Below are positions 1 to 8,843 of a stretch of 64,000 nt of DNA, piece after piece. The stretch lies in the NCBI RefSeq assembly GCF_018219155.1, contig NZ_CP056123.1, positions 2,303,505-2,367,504 of the forward strand, in the 5' to 3' direction. Position 1 is the stretch's first letter. Every line of letters begins with the position of its first letter. Origin of the DNA: Moritella sp. 24 (lineage in GTDB: Bacteria; Pseudomonadota; Gammaproteobacteria; Enterobacterales; Moritellaceae). The notes beneath the pieces were generated by a model. The model worked only from the letters and a program-made list of their open reading frames with translations. It was not told the DNA's origin and did not search any database. Both the position numbers and the translations under genes were made by a program.

Positions 1-218
1 CCCCTCGATTAGTCAGACCTTTTAATAAAAAAGGCATCCCGTTACCTACCGATGGTTTTGTGCCAGTATCTGATATGGAATTCTATTTACTTGGAAAAAT
101 GACTGAAAAAGACAGTTCATCAATAAACACGTCTCCGAACGAAATAGAACACTCATCTTCTACAATCACGCCAACAACGGGCGGTACAGAACAACAATAT
201 GGTCATACTATAAACTAG
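1..218 (+). CDS. rcpA: Tad pilus outer-membrane secretin RcpA/CpaC, C-terminal end (partial)
   Basis: Only the last 72 codons lie in the window. The reading frame is open from base 3 to TAG at 216-218. The peptide begins PRLVRPF and continues with LPTDGFVPVSDMEFYLLGK, which is the conserved end of the type II/III secretin domain in RcpA/CpaC proteins. In the family these form the outer-membrane pore through which the Flp pilus leaves the cell. After the conserved block comes a Ser/Thr-rich tail of about 35 residues. It is followed 8 bases later by a small lipoprotein gene and then tadZ-A-B-C-D, the standard Tad order, which supports the call. The rest of the gene, and probably flp, tadV and rcpC, lie to the left of the window. 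Confidence 0.85.
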   Translation, partial: PRLVRPFNKKGIPLPTDGFVPVSDMEFYLLGKMTEKDSSSINTSPNEIEHSSSTITPTTGGTEQQYGHTIN

Positions 219-226
219 GAAATAAC

Positions 227-475
227 ATGAAAAACATTAACTTAATAGTATTTGTGTTACCTATGCTTTTTGCTTGTAACCAAGCACCAGATTATCACTT
301 AGCTTCATCGACGTTGCACATTAAAGAAATTCAAATACTGGATCCACATGCTCCAGAAACAAATGACGGCATCATAAATGAGCTAGATGGTAATTACGGT
401 GAAAGTATCATACGAAACTATAAACAAAGTGCCTACGATGCAAAATCTGCACGTAACGTTGAGAAAATGGAATAA
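227..475 (+). CDS. Small Tad-locus lipoprotein, probably the 5' part of a frame-shifted RcpB-like gene
   Basis: The 82-residue product starts with a lipoprotein signal (MKNINLIVFVLPMLFAC, lipobox LFAC, Cys17), so the mature protein would be a lipid-anchored periplasmic protein. It sits between the secretin gene and tadZ, where RcpB-type outer-membrane assembly proteins are usually encoded. I cannot recognise the family from sequence alone. The frame ends at TAA 473-475, but protein-like sequence continues in the two other forward frames up to the tadZ start (see the next feature), and the sum of about 175 residues is closer to the usual RcpB size. Either the gene is broken, the sequence has errors here, or a short lipoprotein is genuine. 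Confidence 0.55.
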   Translation: MKNINLIVFVLPMLFACNQAPDYHLASSTLHIKEIQILDPHAPETNDGIINELDGNYGESIIRNYKQSAYDAKSARNVEKME

Positions 476-761
476 GTATTATTGCAGGTTCATCTTCAAT
501 AGAGTCCAGTAATAAAGTGGATCCAGAGATTCTGTATCTTGGTATTAACTGTTTAGCAGCGACGGAATATAACTGGATTCGTTATGTGAGAGAAAATATT
601 ATTAATTATCAACATCAATTATTAATTCCGAGACTATTCTTAACATTAACCCGCTTACATTTTCAACGACATTACCAAAAGAAAGTCTCGGCGTAACAAG
701 TATACTCAATGTAATCCAGTTAAAAATTTATTGTGAATATTTTAAAAGGAATCAGATATGA
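463..761 (+). pseudogene. Out-of-frame continuation of the lipoprotein gene (two apparent -1 shifts)
   Basis: In frame 1 the stretch from 463 to TAA 694-696 is open and encodes ENGISIIAGSSSIESSN and then GINCLAATEYNWIRYVREN. In frame 3 the stretch from about 606 to TGA 759-761 is open and encodes SETILNINPLTFSTTLPKES and then GVTSILNVIQ. That last stop overlaps the tadZ start as ATGA, the coupling expected of a genuine operon gene. Neither piece has its own plausible start. Joining frame 2, frame 1 and frame 3 gives one continuous protein of about 175 residues. The simplest reading is a degraded or mis-sequenced rcpB-like gene; a run of four A at 464-467 is a possible first slip site. I cannot exclude that the open frames arise by chance. 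Confidence 0.5.
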
Positions 762-1993
762 ACGACTCAAGTTCAAATAATATTCTTGGATTTGATAGCG
801 CATCAACGACATGTTGTGATGTGGTATCACAACCCATGATACTTCCCTATCCTTTAAATGTACTCATCATTTGCAATAACAATAGCATTGAACAGGGATT
901 AACAGCTTACTTCGCTACTATTTCAAATATACAAGTGGAGTATTGCACGCTATTACCAAGTAGTTTAAGTAACTTTAGTTTAGTGTTATTAGTACTCGAT
1001 GACAATATTGACACAGCTAAACACACAATCGAAAAATTCTCTAAACAAGAAAAACACTTTTTACTACTAGGGGATAATATTAAAAGTGAACTGATTAGGC
1101 TTGCAATACATCACAACGTCAAAGATATTATTTCTATTGCCGACATAGAAAAAGAGTTATATTTATCCTTACTAACGGCTGCGAATGATTTAATTAATTC
1201 GAGTAAAATAGCGCCCGTATTTACTATTATTAACGGTAAATCAGGTTCAGGGGCGAGTTTTATCACCAGTTGTCTGGGAGAAATAAGTGCAAATTTAACA
1301 ACTGAAGAAATTGCTATTCTCGATGCGGATCTCAACTATGGCACTCTGACAGATACGTTTAATTTTGAACCTAACTATTTTATTACAGATGCGTTAGAAG
1401 ATTTAGACCAACTGGACAACACAGCTATAAGATCGATGATGCTGAAGCGTAACAACCTGAGTTTTCTGGCCAGCAAACCTTATACCTTGCTTAATGCCAA
1501 TCCACATTTATTAGAGCGGCTTCCCCAACTGATTTGGAAAGTAAAATTAAATCACGACTTAGTTTTAATCGATTTATCACGAGGGCTTGAAACCCATTCA
1601 AACTCATTAATCAGTTTATCAGATAAAGTCATCGTAGTTGTTCAGCAAAATATTATCAGTCTACGCGAAGCAAAGGTATTGATACAACAACTTACAACTA
1701 ATGTCGGCATTCCAGCCGAAAAGTTACATATCATCGTGAACCGTCATTCCCATAAAGGTAATAACATTTCAATCAAAGACATCAAAAATGTTCTCGATGT
1801 CGAGAGCATATTTATTGTGAGTAATAATTATGAACTCGCTAATGCAGGTATCAATTCAGGCTCTCCGATATTGAAAGTGGCAAATCATAAAATAATACAA
1901 GATGAAATTTCACATATAATCAGAGAAATATTTCCTCTTGATATCCCAGATATAAAACCGTCGCTCTTTACCAAAATATTCAGGAGAAAATAA
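758..1993 (+). CDS. tadZ: TadZ/CpaE-like pilus assembly ATPase
   Basis: The 411-residue protein has the TadZ layout: an N-terminal receiver-like domain (residues about 30-140) followed by a MinD/ParA-like domain. The nucleotide loop at residues 160-167 reads GKSGSGAS, a degenerate Walker A without the usual GK[ST] end; atypical loops are known in TadZ. The following ILDADLNYG and the later LVLIDLSRG match the switch and Walker B strands of MinD-type ATPases. TadZ is known to mark the pole and recruit the Tad machine. The start codon overlaps the stop of the preceding broken frame (ATGA), with AAAGGA about 8 bases upstream. The stop shares one base with the tadA start, so the two are translationally coupled. 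Confidence 0.88.
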   Translation: MNDSSSNNILGFDSASTTCCDVVSQPMILPYPLNVLIICNNNSIEQGLTAYFATISNIQVEYCTLLPSSLSNFSLVLLVLDDNIDTAKHTIEKFSKQEKHFLLLGDNIKSELIRLAIHHNVKDIISIADIEKELYLSLLTAANDLINSSKIAPVFTIINGKSGSGASFITSCLGEISANLTTEEIAILDADLNYGTLTDTFNFEPNYFITDALEDLDQLDNTAIRSMMLKRNNLSFLASKPYTLLNANPHLLERLPQLIWKVKLNHDLVLIDLSRGLETHSNSLISLSDKVIVVVQQNIISLREAKVLIQQLTTNVGIPAEKLHIIVNRHSHKGNNISIKDIKNVLDVESIFIVSNNYELANAGINSGSPILKVANHKIIQDEISHIIREIFPLDIPDIKPSLFTKIFRRK

Positions 1994-3318
1994 TGGAATA
2001 TGTCAGCAATCAAAAGAATGATCCCTTCTCGATGCTAACGAGCCTTGATATGGAAACAAAACAGGATATCTTTGGAAAATTATTAACACAACTTGATTTA
2101 TCTGTACTAGAAACATTACCCGAAGACGTCGCGAAAGAAAAAATTGAAGAGTCTTGTTACCATCTATTAAACAAACAAAACAGACCGATTAACTTAAATG
2201 TTAGAAAAATTTTAATCAAATTAATTACAGACGAGATCCTTGGTTTAGGTCCACTCGAAACACTACTCGAAGATCCGAGCATTGCCGATATTTTGGTTAA
2301 CAGTTACGATCGTATCTTTGTTGAACGTAATGGCAAGTTAGAGCAAGTAGCGGTTCAATTTCATGACGACAAACATTTATTAAGCATCATTGATCGTATT
2401 GTATCTGGTGTCGGACGAAGAATCGATGAATCCTCGCCTATGGTAGATGCAAGACTTAAAGACGGTAGCCGTATCAATGCCATCATTCCACCGCTCGCAT
2501 TAGATGGTCCAGCCTTATCCATTCGTCGATTTACAGTAGACAAGCTTCAAGTCGAACAATTGATCGATTTCAATTCCATCAGTCAAAGTATGGCCGATTT
2601 AATTAGAGCAACGGTAGAAGGTAAACTCAATATATTAATTTCTGGTGGTACAGGCAGCGGCAAAACAACGCTGCTCAATATTTTATCCGGATTCATTCCC
2701 GATAATGAACGTATTATTACAATAGAAGATTCCGCAGAATTACAGCTACAACAACCACATACTGTAAGGTTAGAGACCAGACCATCTAATATCGAAGGTT
2801 CAGGAGAAGTCACCCAAAGAGATCTAGTGAAAAACTGTTTGCGTATGCGCCCCGATCGCATCGTGATTGGTGAGGTTCGTGGTGGTGAAGCTGTTGACAT
2901 GTTAGCAGCGATGAATACAGGCCATGAAGGGTCAATGACCACCTTACATGCAAACACGCCTCGTGATGGCTTAGGAAGATTGGAAAATATGGTGTGCATG
3001 GCTGGATTTGATATGCCAGTACAGAATATTAGAACACAAATATCGTCAGCTATTGACATTGTTATCCAATTACAACGGCAAGAAGATGGAAAACGCCGTG
3101 TGACAAGTATTCAAGAAGTTACTGGTATGGAAGGCGAAATGATCACCATGTCAGAAATATTCACATTTAAACGTGAAGGTAAAACAGCCGATGGATTAAT
3201 CCAAGGTAAATTTATTGCTACAGGTGTAGTGCCCACTTTTGTTCGAGACTTCAAAGCCAAAGGTATAGACATATCACACAACATATTCACATCTGATATG
3301 TTAAATCATAGCTTTTAA
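1993..3318 (+). CDS. tadA: Tad pilus assembly ATPase TadA/CpaF
   Basis: The 441-residue secretion ATPase of the GspE/VirB11 superfamily powers Flp pilus polymerisation at the inner membrane. It has the CpaF N-terminal region (DILVNSYDRIFVERNGKL at about 95-115), Walker A GGTGSGKTT at 218-226 with Lys224, an Asp box (ITIEDSAEL), Walker B with IVIGEVRGGE around Glu294, and the His box HEGSMTTLHANTPRD beginning near 311. All catalytic motifs look intact and the length is typical. The start overlaps the last base of the tadZ stop. It is followed after 11 bases by tadB with a GAGG ribosome-binding site. Confidence 0.95.
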   Translation: MEYVSNQKNDPFSMLTSLDMETKQDIFGKLLTQLDLSVLETLPEDVAKEKIEESCYHLLNKQNRPINLNVRKILIKLITDEILGLGPLETLLEDPSIADILVNSYDRIFVERNGKLEQVAVQFHDDKHLLSIIDRIVSGVGRRIDESSPMVDARLKDGSRINAIIPPLALDGPALSIRRFTVDKLQVEQLIDFNSISQSMADLIRATVEGKLNILISGGTGSGKTTLLNILSGFIPDNERIITIEDSAELQLQQPHTVRLETRPSNIEGSGEVTQRDLVKNCLRMRPDRIVIGEVRGGEAVDMLAAMNTGHEGSMTTLHANTPRDGLGRLENMVCMAGFDMPVQNIRTQISSAIDIVIQLQRQEDGKRRVTSIQEVTGMEGEMITMSEIFTFKREGKTADGLIQGKFIATGVVPTFVRDFKAKGIDISHNIFTSDMLNHSF

Positions 3319-3329
3319 GTGAGGTAAAT

Positions 3330-4298
3330 ATGAGCAATCAATTCTTATTTCTACTACTTGTATTTGGGGCGGTTGTTTTATTATTTCAAGGTCTTTTCAT
3401 CTCTGTATATAATCCACAAAGAGCAAGTGCCAAAAATATTAGAAAGCACTTAGCCTCACTTGCAGACGAAAGTAATGACATTGCCACAGAGATTTTGCTC
3501 AATAAAAAAATCGAATCTCTACACCCCTTTTGGCAGTGGTTCGAATCTCAACCTTGGATTTATAACTATAGCTACAAGATGGAATTATCAGGATCAAACT
3601 TATTCGGTTATCAGTACTTATTAATCACGTCCGCATCTTGCTTGATGGTCGCCACAGCATCATGGTTTGTGAGCGTTGATATTGTTATCACACTCTTTGC
3701 GACAGCTATTACACTGCTTATTATGCATATGGTCGTAAACCGCAATATAAACAAACGTATGGAAAATATTGAGCAACAATTTCCAGAAGCACTTGATGTG
3801 TTAAAGCGTGGATTACAAGCAGGTTATGCATTTAGTGATTCAATCAAACTCGTTTTTGAAGAGATGGACGGAGAACTCTCGGATGAATTTAAAATCATGT
3901 TTAACCGGATAAACTATGGTAATGATGTTCATACAGCTCTGCTGTCTTTTGTCAAACGAGTGCCAACAACTTCCGCAATGGCATTTTGCAGTGCCGTATC
4001 AATACAAAAAGAAACAGGCGGTAATTTAGCTGAGAATGTAGACAAACTGTCCAAAATTATTCGTCAACGATTCGCGTTCAAAAGACGCGTGAAAACATTA
4101 TCTGCAGAAGGTCGACTATCTGGCTGGGTTCTAACACTCACCCCCTTTATTTTGTTTGCCATCTTATATATTTCCTCACCAAATTACACTGATATGTTAA
4201 TTAGTACGCCAGAAGGATTAAACCTCTTAAAGTGGGGAGCAATAGGCATGCTGTTAGGCATATGGTGGATCAGTCAACTCGTCAAAATAGAGGTCTAG
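3330..4298 (+). CDS. tadB: Tad pilus inner-membrane platform protein TadB
   Basis: The 322-residue protein of the type II secretion F family has two N-terminal-half membrane segments (about 5-25 and 95-140), a cytoplasmic GspF domain beginning at FPEALDVLKRGLQAGYAFSD, and two C-terminal membrane segments (about 265-285 and 300-318). TadB and TadC together form the inner-membrane platform on which TadA acts. The ribosome-binding site is GAGG a few bases before the ATG. It lies 11 bases after tadA and 3 bases before tadC, within the same operon. Confidence 0.92.
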   Translation: MSNQFLFLLLVFGAVVLLFQGLFISVYNPQRASAKNIRKHLASLADESNDIATEILLNKKIESLHPFWQWFESQPWIYNYSYKMELSGSNLFGYQYLLITSASCLMVATASWFVSVDIVITLFATAITLLIMHMVVNRNINKRMENIEQQFPEALDVLKRGLQAGYAFSDSIKLVFEEMDGELSDEFKIMFNRINYGNDVHTALLSFVKRVPTTSAMAFCSAVSIQKETGGNLAENVDKLSKIIRQRFAFKRRVKTLSAEGRLSGWVLTLTPFILFAILYISSPNYTDMLISTPEGLNLLKWGAIGMLLGIWWISQLVKIEV

Positions 4299-4301
4299 AG
4301 C

Positions 4302-5279
4302 ATGGAACAAATCAAAGCCATATTGTCCGATATAATGACAAACCCAGATATGATGACATGGGGTATATATTTAGTCGCAGCGCTTGCAGGTATTACCTTA
4401 GCAGTCGCTCTATCCTACTTATTTTCAGGTCTTTATTCACCAGTAAAAGCGCAAGTCAATAAATTATCTAAAAAACCAATACAAACAAAAAATTTAACGA
4501 AAGAATATGAAACGTCACTTGAACACACAATAGGAAAAATAAGATCTATACCACTTCTAAATAAACGCTACCAAGGAGATTCTTCGGCTAAACTCTTACT
4601 CATTCATGCCGGTTTTCATTCTCAAGACGCATTAAAAATATATAACGCAATTAAATTATTATCGTTATTAATTAGCGCAGCCGCTGCAACCTTCATAGTA
4701 AAACAAACGTCGACATTTTCAAATACTGTGGAGCTTTATATCATTCTGCTCATTGTCGGTATTGCTTACCTGTTACCCGGCATTATTTTGTCAAAAATTG
4801 CAGAACATCGCATGAACGATTTACGCAAACACTTTCCTGACGCGCTCGATTTACTTGTTGTTTGCAGTGAAGCAGGACTTGGGTTATTAGAATCATTCCA
4901 AAGAGTCAGTAAAGAGTTACAACTTTCTCATCCTAATCTTGCTTATGAGCTCGGGTTAGTCTGTAGCAAAGTGCGATATGGACTATCATTACAGCAAGCC
5001 CTTCAAGAGTTTAGCGATAGAACTGGGCTTGAGGATATCAGAGGACTTAACTCCGTGATTGTACAAAGCTTAAGATTAGGCACCGGGGTCGCTGCAACAA
5101 TCAGATTATATTCTGATGAATACAGAGAGAAGCGTTTACAACGTGCAGAAGAGCAAGCCGCTAAGTTGGGGGTTAAAATGATATTCCCTATGATGTGTTG
5201 TATCTGGCCTTCTTTCTTTATTGTTGCAATTGGTCCCGCTGTAATTAATGTGATGAAGGTTTGGGGCGATGCGTTCTAA
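4302..5279 (+). CDS. tadC: Tad pilus inner-membrane platform protein TadC
   Basis: The 325-residue paralogue of TadB has membrane segments near residues 20-45, 115-165 and 295-315, and the GspF-domain signature FPDALDLLVVCSEAGLGLLE followed by LSLQQALQEF. It is predicted to pair with TadB in the platform complex. The gene begins 3 bases after tadB. Its end overlaps the longest possible tadD frame, but a better tadD start lies 16 bases beyond the tadC stop. Confidence 0.92.
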   Translation: MEQIKAILSDIMTNPDMMTWGIYLVAALAGITLAVALSYLFSGLYSPVKAQVNKLSKKPIQTKNLTKEYETSLEHTIGKIRSIPLLNKRYQGDSSAKLLLIHAGFHSQDALKIYNAIKLLSLLISAAAATFIVKQTSTFSNTVELYIILLIVGIAYLLPGIILSKIAEHRMNDLRKHFPDALDLLVVCSEAGLGLLESFQRVSKELQLSHPNLAYELGLVCSKVRYGLSLQQALQEFSDRTGLEDIRGLNSVIVQSLRLGTGVAATIRLYSDEYREKRLQRAEEQAAKLGVKMIFPMMCCIWPSFFIVAIGPAVINVMKVWGDAF

Positions 5280-5295
5280 ATATAAGGTCAACAAT

Positions 5296-6282
5296 ATGAT
5301 TAAATGGATTTTGATAACTGTCGTTTTATTATCAGGCTGTAGCACAACGACGAATGGACAAGCAGAGCTTCCATCACTGGCTGATATCCCTCCAGAATCA
5401 CGGGCGACACTATTAGACAATGCATATAAAGCTGAACAAAATCAAAAGTTTGATAAGGCTATTGTTTTTTATGTGAAAGCGCTAGAGCAGGAATATGACG
5501 ATAGCACAGAGGAAAAAAATAAATTATCAAATACACAAATATTCTATAATATTGGCGTACTCGAAATAAAACAAGGCCACTCAGAACTTGCTTTAACAGC
5601 CTTTAAGCATCTACTGCAATATGAACCCAATCATGTCTTAGCACAAACCCAGCTTGGTATATTATATTTAGAAAAAAAACTTAAAAAACAAGCCACTGAT
5701 TTACTCACTAAAGCAATTACAACAGACCAATTACGCTTAGGGAATAACATCAATGACGACTATGTATTTACGTCATTAGATACAATGTCACCTTTATCGG
5801 CCTACATTGCGTTTTCAGTCATACAAGATCTAGAGGGTCACCACGCCAAAGCAATTGAAACACTAAATCTTGTCCAGCCTTTAGCAGAACAAGACCCATA
5901 CGTTTACACGAACATCGGTTACTCCAATTACCTTTCTGGTAATTTAGTAGAGGCGGAAGTTAACTACAGGAAAGCGATTGACATCGATCCTGAGTTTAGA
6001 CGAGCATGGTTAAACCTTGGTTTAGTTTATACACGCAAAGGGATGTATACCAAAGCATTGCAAACCTTAAAACAAGTCATGCCAATTGAACATGCTTACA
6101 ATGACATCGGTTATTTTCTCATGCTAGACGGACGATATAGCGAAGCCGAATACTTTTTAGAGCAAGCAATCGACCTCTCTCCCCGCTATTTTGTAAAAGC
6201 CAATGTCAATTTAGAAAATGTGAAACTAGAGTTAAGCCAAAACATCAACATGGTTTCTTCTGATAACAAGCTAAAACAATAG
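5296..6282 (+). CDS. tadD: TadD-like TPR lipoprotein of the Tad pilus
   Basis: The product begins MIKWILITVVLLSGCSTT, a lipoprotein signal with lipobox LSGC, followed by several tetratricopeptide repeats (for example AIVFYVKALEQE, ALTAFKHLLQYEPNHVLAQTQLGILYLE, EAEVNYRKAIDIDPEFRRAWLNLGLVY and EAEYFLEQAIDLSP). TadD proteins are thought to help place the secretin or organise the machine in the periplasm. The frame could start earlier, at 5269 inside tadC, but that would put nine hydrophilic residues ahead of the signal peptide. The ATG at 5296 has AAGG 8 bases upstream and places the signal correctly. It is the last gene of the visible tad operon. Confidence 0.85.
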   Translation: MIKWILITVVLLSGCSTTTNGQAELPSLADIPPESRATLLDNAYKAEQNQKFDKAIVFYVKALEQEYDDSTEEKNKLSNTQIFYNIGVLEIKQGHSELALTAFKHLLQYEPNHVLAQTQLGILYLEKKLKKQATDLLTKAITTDQLRLGNNINDDYVFTSLDTMSPLSAYIAFSVIQDLEGHHAKAIETLNLVQPLAEQDPYVYTNIGYSNYLSGNLVEAEVNYRKAIDIDPEFRRAWLNLGLVYTRKGMYTKALQTLKQVMPIEHAYNDIGYFLMLDGRYSEAEYFLEQAIDLSPRYFVKANVNLENVKLELSQNINMVSSDNKLKQ

Positions 6283-6339
6283 CTTTACGGTGAAATAATC
6301 GTTATTAAGAATAATTTATAGAAAAACAGTTAAAAAGCA

Positions 6340-6367
6340 TTGCAATTTTATCCTAGATTGCTATTGT
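6340..6367 (+). promoter_or_regulatory. Candidate his operon promoter
   Basis: TTGCAA at 6340-6345 and TATTGT at 6362-6367 are separated by 16 bases and lie about 50 bases ahead of the leader peptide start. This fits a sigma-70 promoter at the right distance for an attenuated leader transcript. It was identified by eye and has no experimental support. Confidence 0.4.
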
Positions 6368-6415
6368 GAACTCAACCACACTTATTAGTAACAATATACT
6401 AACTGGATAAATCAT

Positions 6416-6463
6416 ATGAATAACAACCTGAAAGTAAACGTGCATCACCATCATCATATTTGA
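6416..6463 (+). CDS. hisL: his operon leader peptide (15 aa, five consecutive His)
   Basis: This short frame encodes MNNNLKVNVHHHHHI and then TGA. It contains five His codons in a row (6443-6457) and lies just before an attenuator hairpin and hisG. That is the layout of the enterobacterial hisL leader, where ribosome stalling at His codons under histidine starvation favours an antiterminator. The Escherichia coli leader has seven His in a row, so five is somewhat short but typical of marine relatives. It is too short for standard gene callers. The run resembles a cloning tag but is embedded in native leader architecture. Confidence 0.85.
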   Translation: MNNNLKVNVHHHHHI

Positions 6464-6520
6464 TTAGCTTTCAGGCTGTTAACTGGAGGCGTATGCATGC
6501 AAGCTTCCGGAACTTATAAG

Positions 6521-6556
6521 AAAACCCTCGGAAGATTGAACTTTCGGGGGTTTTTT
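6521..6556 (+). terminator. his attenuator (intrinsic terminator)
   Basis: AAAACCCTCGGAAG (6521-6534) pairs with CTTTCGGGGGTTTT (6541-6554), with two G-U pairs and a 6-base loop, and is followed by a T run. It stands between the leader peptide and hisG, as expected for a transcription attenuator. The sequence from 6464 to 6515, including CTTTCAGGCTG and GCTTCCGG, probably supplies the alternative pairing arms. Confidence 0.8.
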
Positions 6557-6590
6557 CGTTTATAGACAATTATTTTGACAAGGTTAAAGG

Positions 6591-7508
6591 ATGACTATGT
6601 TAGAGATTAAAAATGACCAACCAAGACTAAGAATCGCAATTCAAAAATCAGGCCGTCTTAGCACTGAATCTCAAAACCTGCTTAAAGCAATGGGTCTTAA
6701 AATCAACATGCGTGAACAACGTTTAATCGCGCACTGTGAAAATATGCCAATCGACCTGCTTCGTGTACGTGATGACGATATCCCCGGTTTAATCATGGAC
6801 GGTGTTGCTGACCTTGGTTTCATTGGTGAAAATGAATTAGAAGAAAAAGAATTAGAACGCCAACGTCTGGGAGAAGCAGCTGAATACAAACTGCTTAAAC
6901 GCATGACATTCGGTGGTTGCCGCTTATCTATCGCTGCAACAGAAGAGTTTGATTACCAAGGCCCTCACTCACTAGAAGGTCTACGTATTGCAACATCATA
7001 CCCAGAACTGCTCAAACGTTATTTAGACGAGCAAGGCGTAAACTTCAAATCAGTGATGCTTAATGGTTCTGTTGAAGTTGCACCACGCGCAGGTATTGCT
7101 GATGCAATCTGTGATCTTGTATCAACAGGCGCAACACTAGAAGCAAACGGCCTGAAAGAAGTACAAGATATCTTCCACTCAAAAGCTGTATTAATCCAAG
7201 CTAAAGCCGCTTTATCTGAAGAGAAGCAAGCACTCGTTGATCGCTTGATGGTTCGTGCTCAAGGTGTGATGCAAGCAAAAGAAAGTAAATACATCATGCT
7301 ACACGCGCCTAAGTCGCAACTTGATGCTGTTATCGCGTTACTGCCGGGTGCAGAGAACCCAACAGTATTACCACTTGCATCAACAGACGATACCGTGGCT
7401 GTACACCTAGTAAGTACTGAAAAAATGTTCTGGGAAACAATGGAACAACTAAAACAGTTAGGCGCAAGTTCAATTTTAGTATTACCAATTGAGAAAATGC
7501 TAGGTTAG
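6591..7508 (+). CDS. hisG: ATP phosphoribosyltransferase HisG (long form)
   Basis: HisG catalyses the first step of histidine synthesis, joining ATP and PRPP. The 305-residue product matches the long, hexameric, feedback-inhibited HisG class over its whole length: [58 protein letters not shown], the PRPP-binding [11 protein letters not shown], and the C-terminal regulatory domain ending [13 protein letters not shown]. Two starts are possible: ATG 6591 with AAGG 7 bases upstream, and ATG 6597 with AAAGG 6 bases upstream; the second would remove only two residues. It is the first structural gene after the attenuator. Confidence 0.97.
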   Translation: MTMLEIKNDQPRLRIAIQKSGRLSTESQNLLKAMGLKINMREQRLIAHCENMPIDLLRVRDDDIPGLIMDGVADLGFIGENELEEKELERQRLGEAAEYKLLKRMTFGGCRLSIAATEEFDYQGPHSLEGLRIATSYPELLKRYLDEQGVNFKSVMLNGSVEVAPRAGIADAICDLVSTGATLEANGLKEVQDIFHSKAVLIQAKAALSEEKQALVDRLMVRAQGVMQAKESKYIMLHAPKSQLDAVIALLPGAENPTVLPLASTDDTVAVHLVSTEKMFWETMEQLKQLGASSILVLPIEKMLG

Positions 7509-7547
7509 TAGCAAACATGCATCAGCAATGTTAAGGGAGGATCAAGC

Positions 7548-8843
7548 ATGAAAACAGTAGTATGGGATCAACTAAGTCAGGTAGAACAATCAGCATTATT
7601 AATGCGCCCTGCAATATCAAACTCAGCAAAAATAGGTGACATTGTTACCGATATTATTGCGCAAGTGAGAAATGAAGGCGACAACGCATTAAAAGCACTG
7701 ACAGCAAAGTTTGATAAAGTGGAAACAGATTGTTTACGTGTTACAGCAGCGGAAATTGAAGCAGCTTGTTCACGCGTAGACAGTGATACGAAACAAGCAA
7801 TCAAACAAGCACAGCAACACATTCATTGTTTCCATCAAGCACAGGTACAAGATACTGTTCGCGTAGAAACAATGCCAGGTGTCGTTTGTGAAATGCACAC
7901 TGTTGCGATTGATGCTGTTGGTTTGTATATCCCAGGCGGCAGTGCCCCGCTTCCATCAACTGTACTTATGCTTGCAACACCCGCTAACATTACTAATTGT
8001 GGCCGTATCGTATTAACGACACCGCCTCCGATTGCAGATGAGATATTCTTTGCCGCGAACTTATGTGGCGTAACAGAAATTTATACACTTGGTGGCGCGC
8101 AAGCCATCGCAGCACTTGCTTATGGTTCAGAGTCTATTGCGAAAGTTGATAAGATCTTTGGCCCGGGTAACGCATTTGTTACCGAAGCAAAACGCCAAGT
8201 AAGTATGGATATTAAAGGCGCAGCAATTGATATGCCTGCTGGGCCATCTGAAGTACTCGTTATTGCCGATGCAGAAGCGGATGCCAGCTTTATTGCAGCA
8301 GACTTGCTCTCTCAAGCAGAACATGGTCCTGATTCACAGTCTATCTTAGTTGTTTCATCAAGTAAGCTAGCAGCAGAAGTATCAGATCAAGTTGAGCAAC
8401 AACTAGCCTGTTTATCTCGCCAAGAAATAGCAGTGCAGTCAATAGCATCCAGTTTAATTATTGTTACTGACGATATTGATACTTCAATTGAAATCAGTAA
8501 TCACTATGCGCCAGAACACTTAATTGTTCAAACTAACAATGCGCGCAGTTTACTGCCAAAATTAAAGCATGCTGGCTCAATTTTCTTAGGTGCTTGGTCA
8601 CCTGAGTCTGTGGGCGACTATGCAAGCGGGACCAATCATGTATTACCAACGTATGGTTATACTAAAACTTACTCAAGTTTAGGACTTGCTGATTTTACAA
8701 AACGCTTTACTGTTCAGGAGTTAACCCAAGATGGTCTCAAGAGCTTGGCGAAGACGGTCACTTGTCTGGCTGATGCAGAAGGACTCGACGCGCACAAACG
8801 TGCAGTCACAATCAGAACCGATCGTTTGGGAGAAACTCTATGA
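7548..8843 (+). CDS. hisD: Histidinol dehydrogenase HisD
   Basis: The 431-residue zinc enzyme performs the last two oxidations, L-histidinol to L-histidine, with NAD. Recognisable blocks are GLYIPGG (125-131), [31 protein letters not shown], the zinc-region QAEHG (256-260), and the catalytic Glu-His pair at 323-324 in [12 protein letters not shown]. Length matches the family. The ribosome-binding site is GGGAGG about 10 bases before the ATG. The 3' end overlaps hisC by four bases (ATGA), indicating translational coupling. Confidence 0.97.
   Translation: MKTVVWDQLSQVEQSALLMRPAISNSAKIGDIVTDIIAQVRNEGDNALKALTAKFDKVETDCLRVTAAEIEAACSRVDSDTKQAIKQAQQHIHCFHQAQVQDTVRVETMPGVVCEMHTVAIDAVGLYIPGGSAPLPSTVLMLATPANITNCGRIVLTTPPPIADEIFFAANLCGVTEIYTLGGAQAIAALAYGSESIAKVDKIFGPGNAFVTEAKRQVSMDIKGAAIDMPAGPSEVLVIADAEADASFIAADLLSQAEHGPDSQSILVVSSSKLAAEVSDQVEQQLACLSRQEIAVQSIASSLIIVTDDIDTSIEISNHYAPEHLIVQTNNARSLLPKLKHAGSIFLGAWSPESVGDYASGTNHVLPTYGYTKTYSSLGLADFTKRFTVQELTQDGLKSLAKTVTCLADAEGLDAHKRAVTIRTDRLGETL

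Noticed and set aside
2583-3059. 158-codon open frame on the minus strand
   Set aside because: It lies wholly inside tadA, which has all ATPase motifs on the plus strand; the peptide is rich in Ser and Cys with no recognisable domain. It is an antisense shadow.
4232-4462. 76-codon open frame across the tadB-tadC junction
   Set aside because: It overlaps two genuine tad genes in another frame and has no domain.
6443-6457. Five His codons read as a cloning tag or vector artefact
   Set aside because: They sit within a leader peptide followed by an attenuator and hisG, the expected native context.
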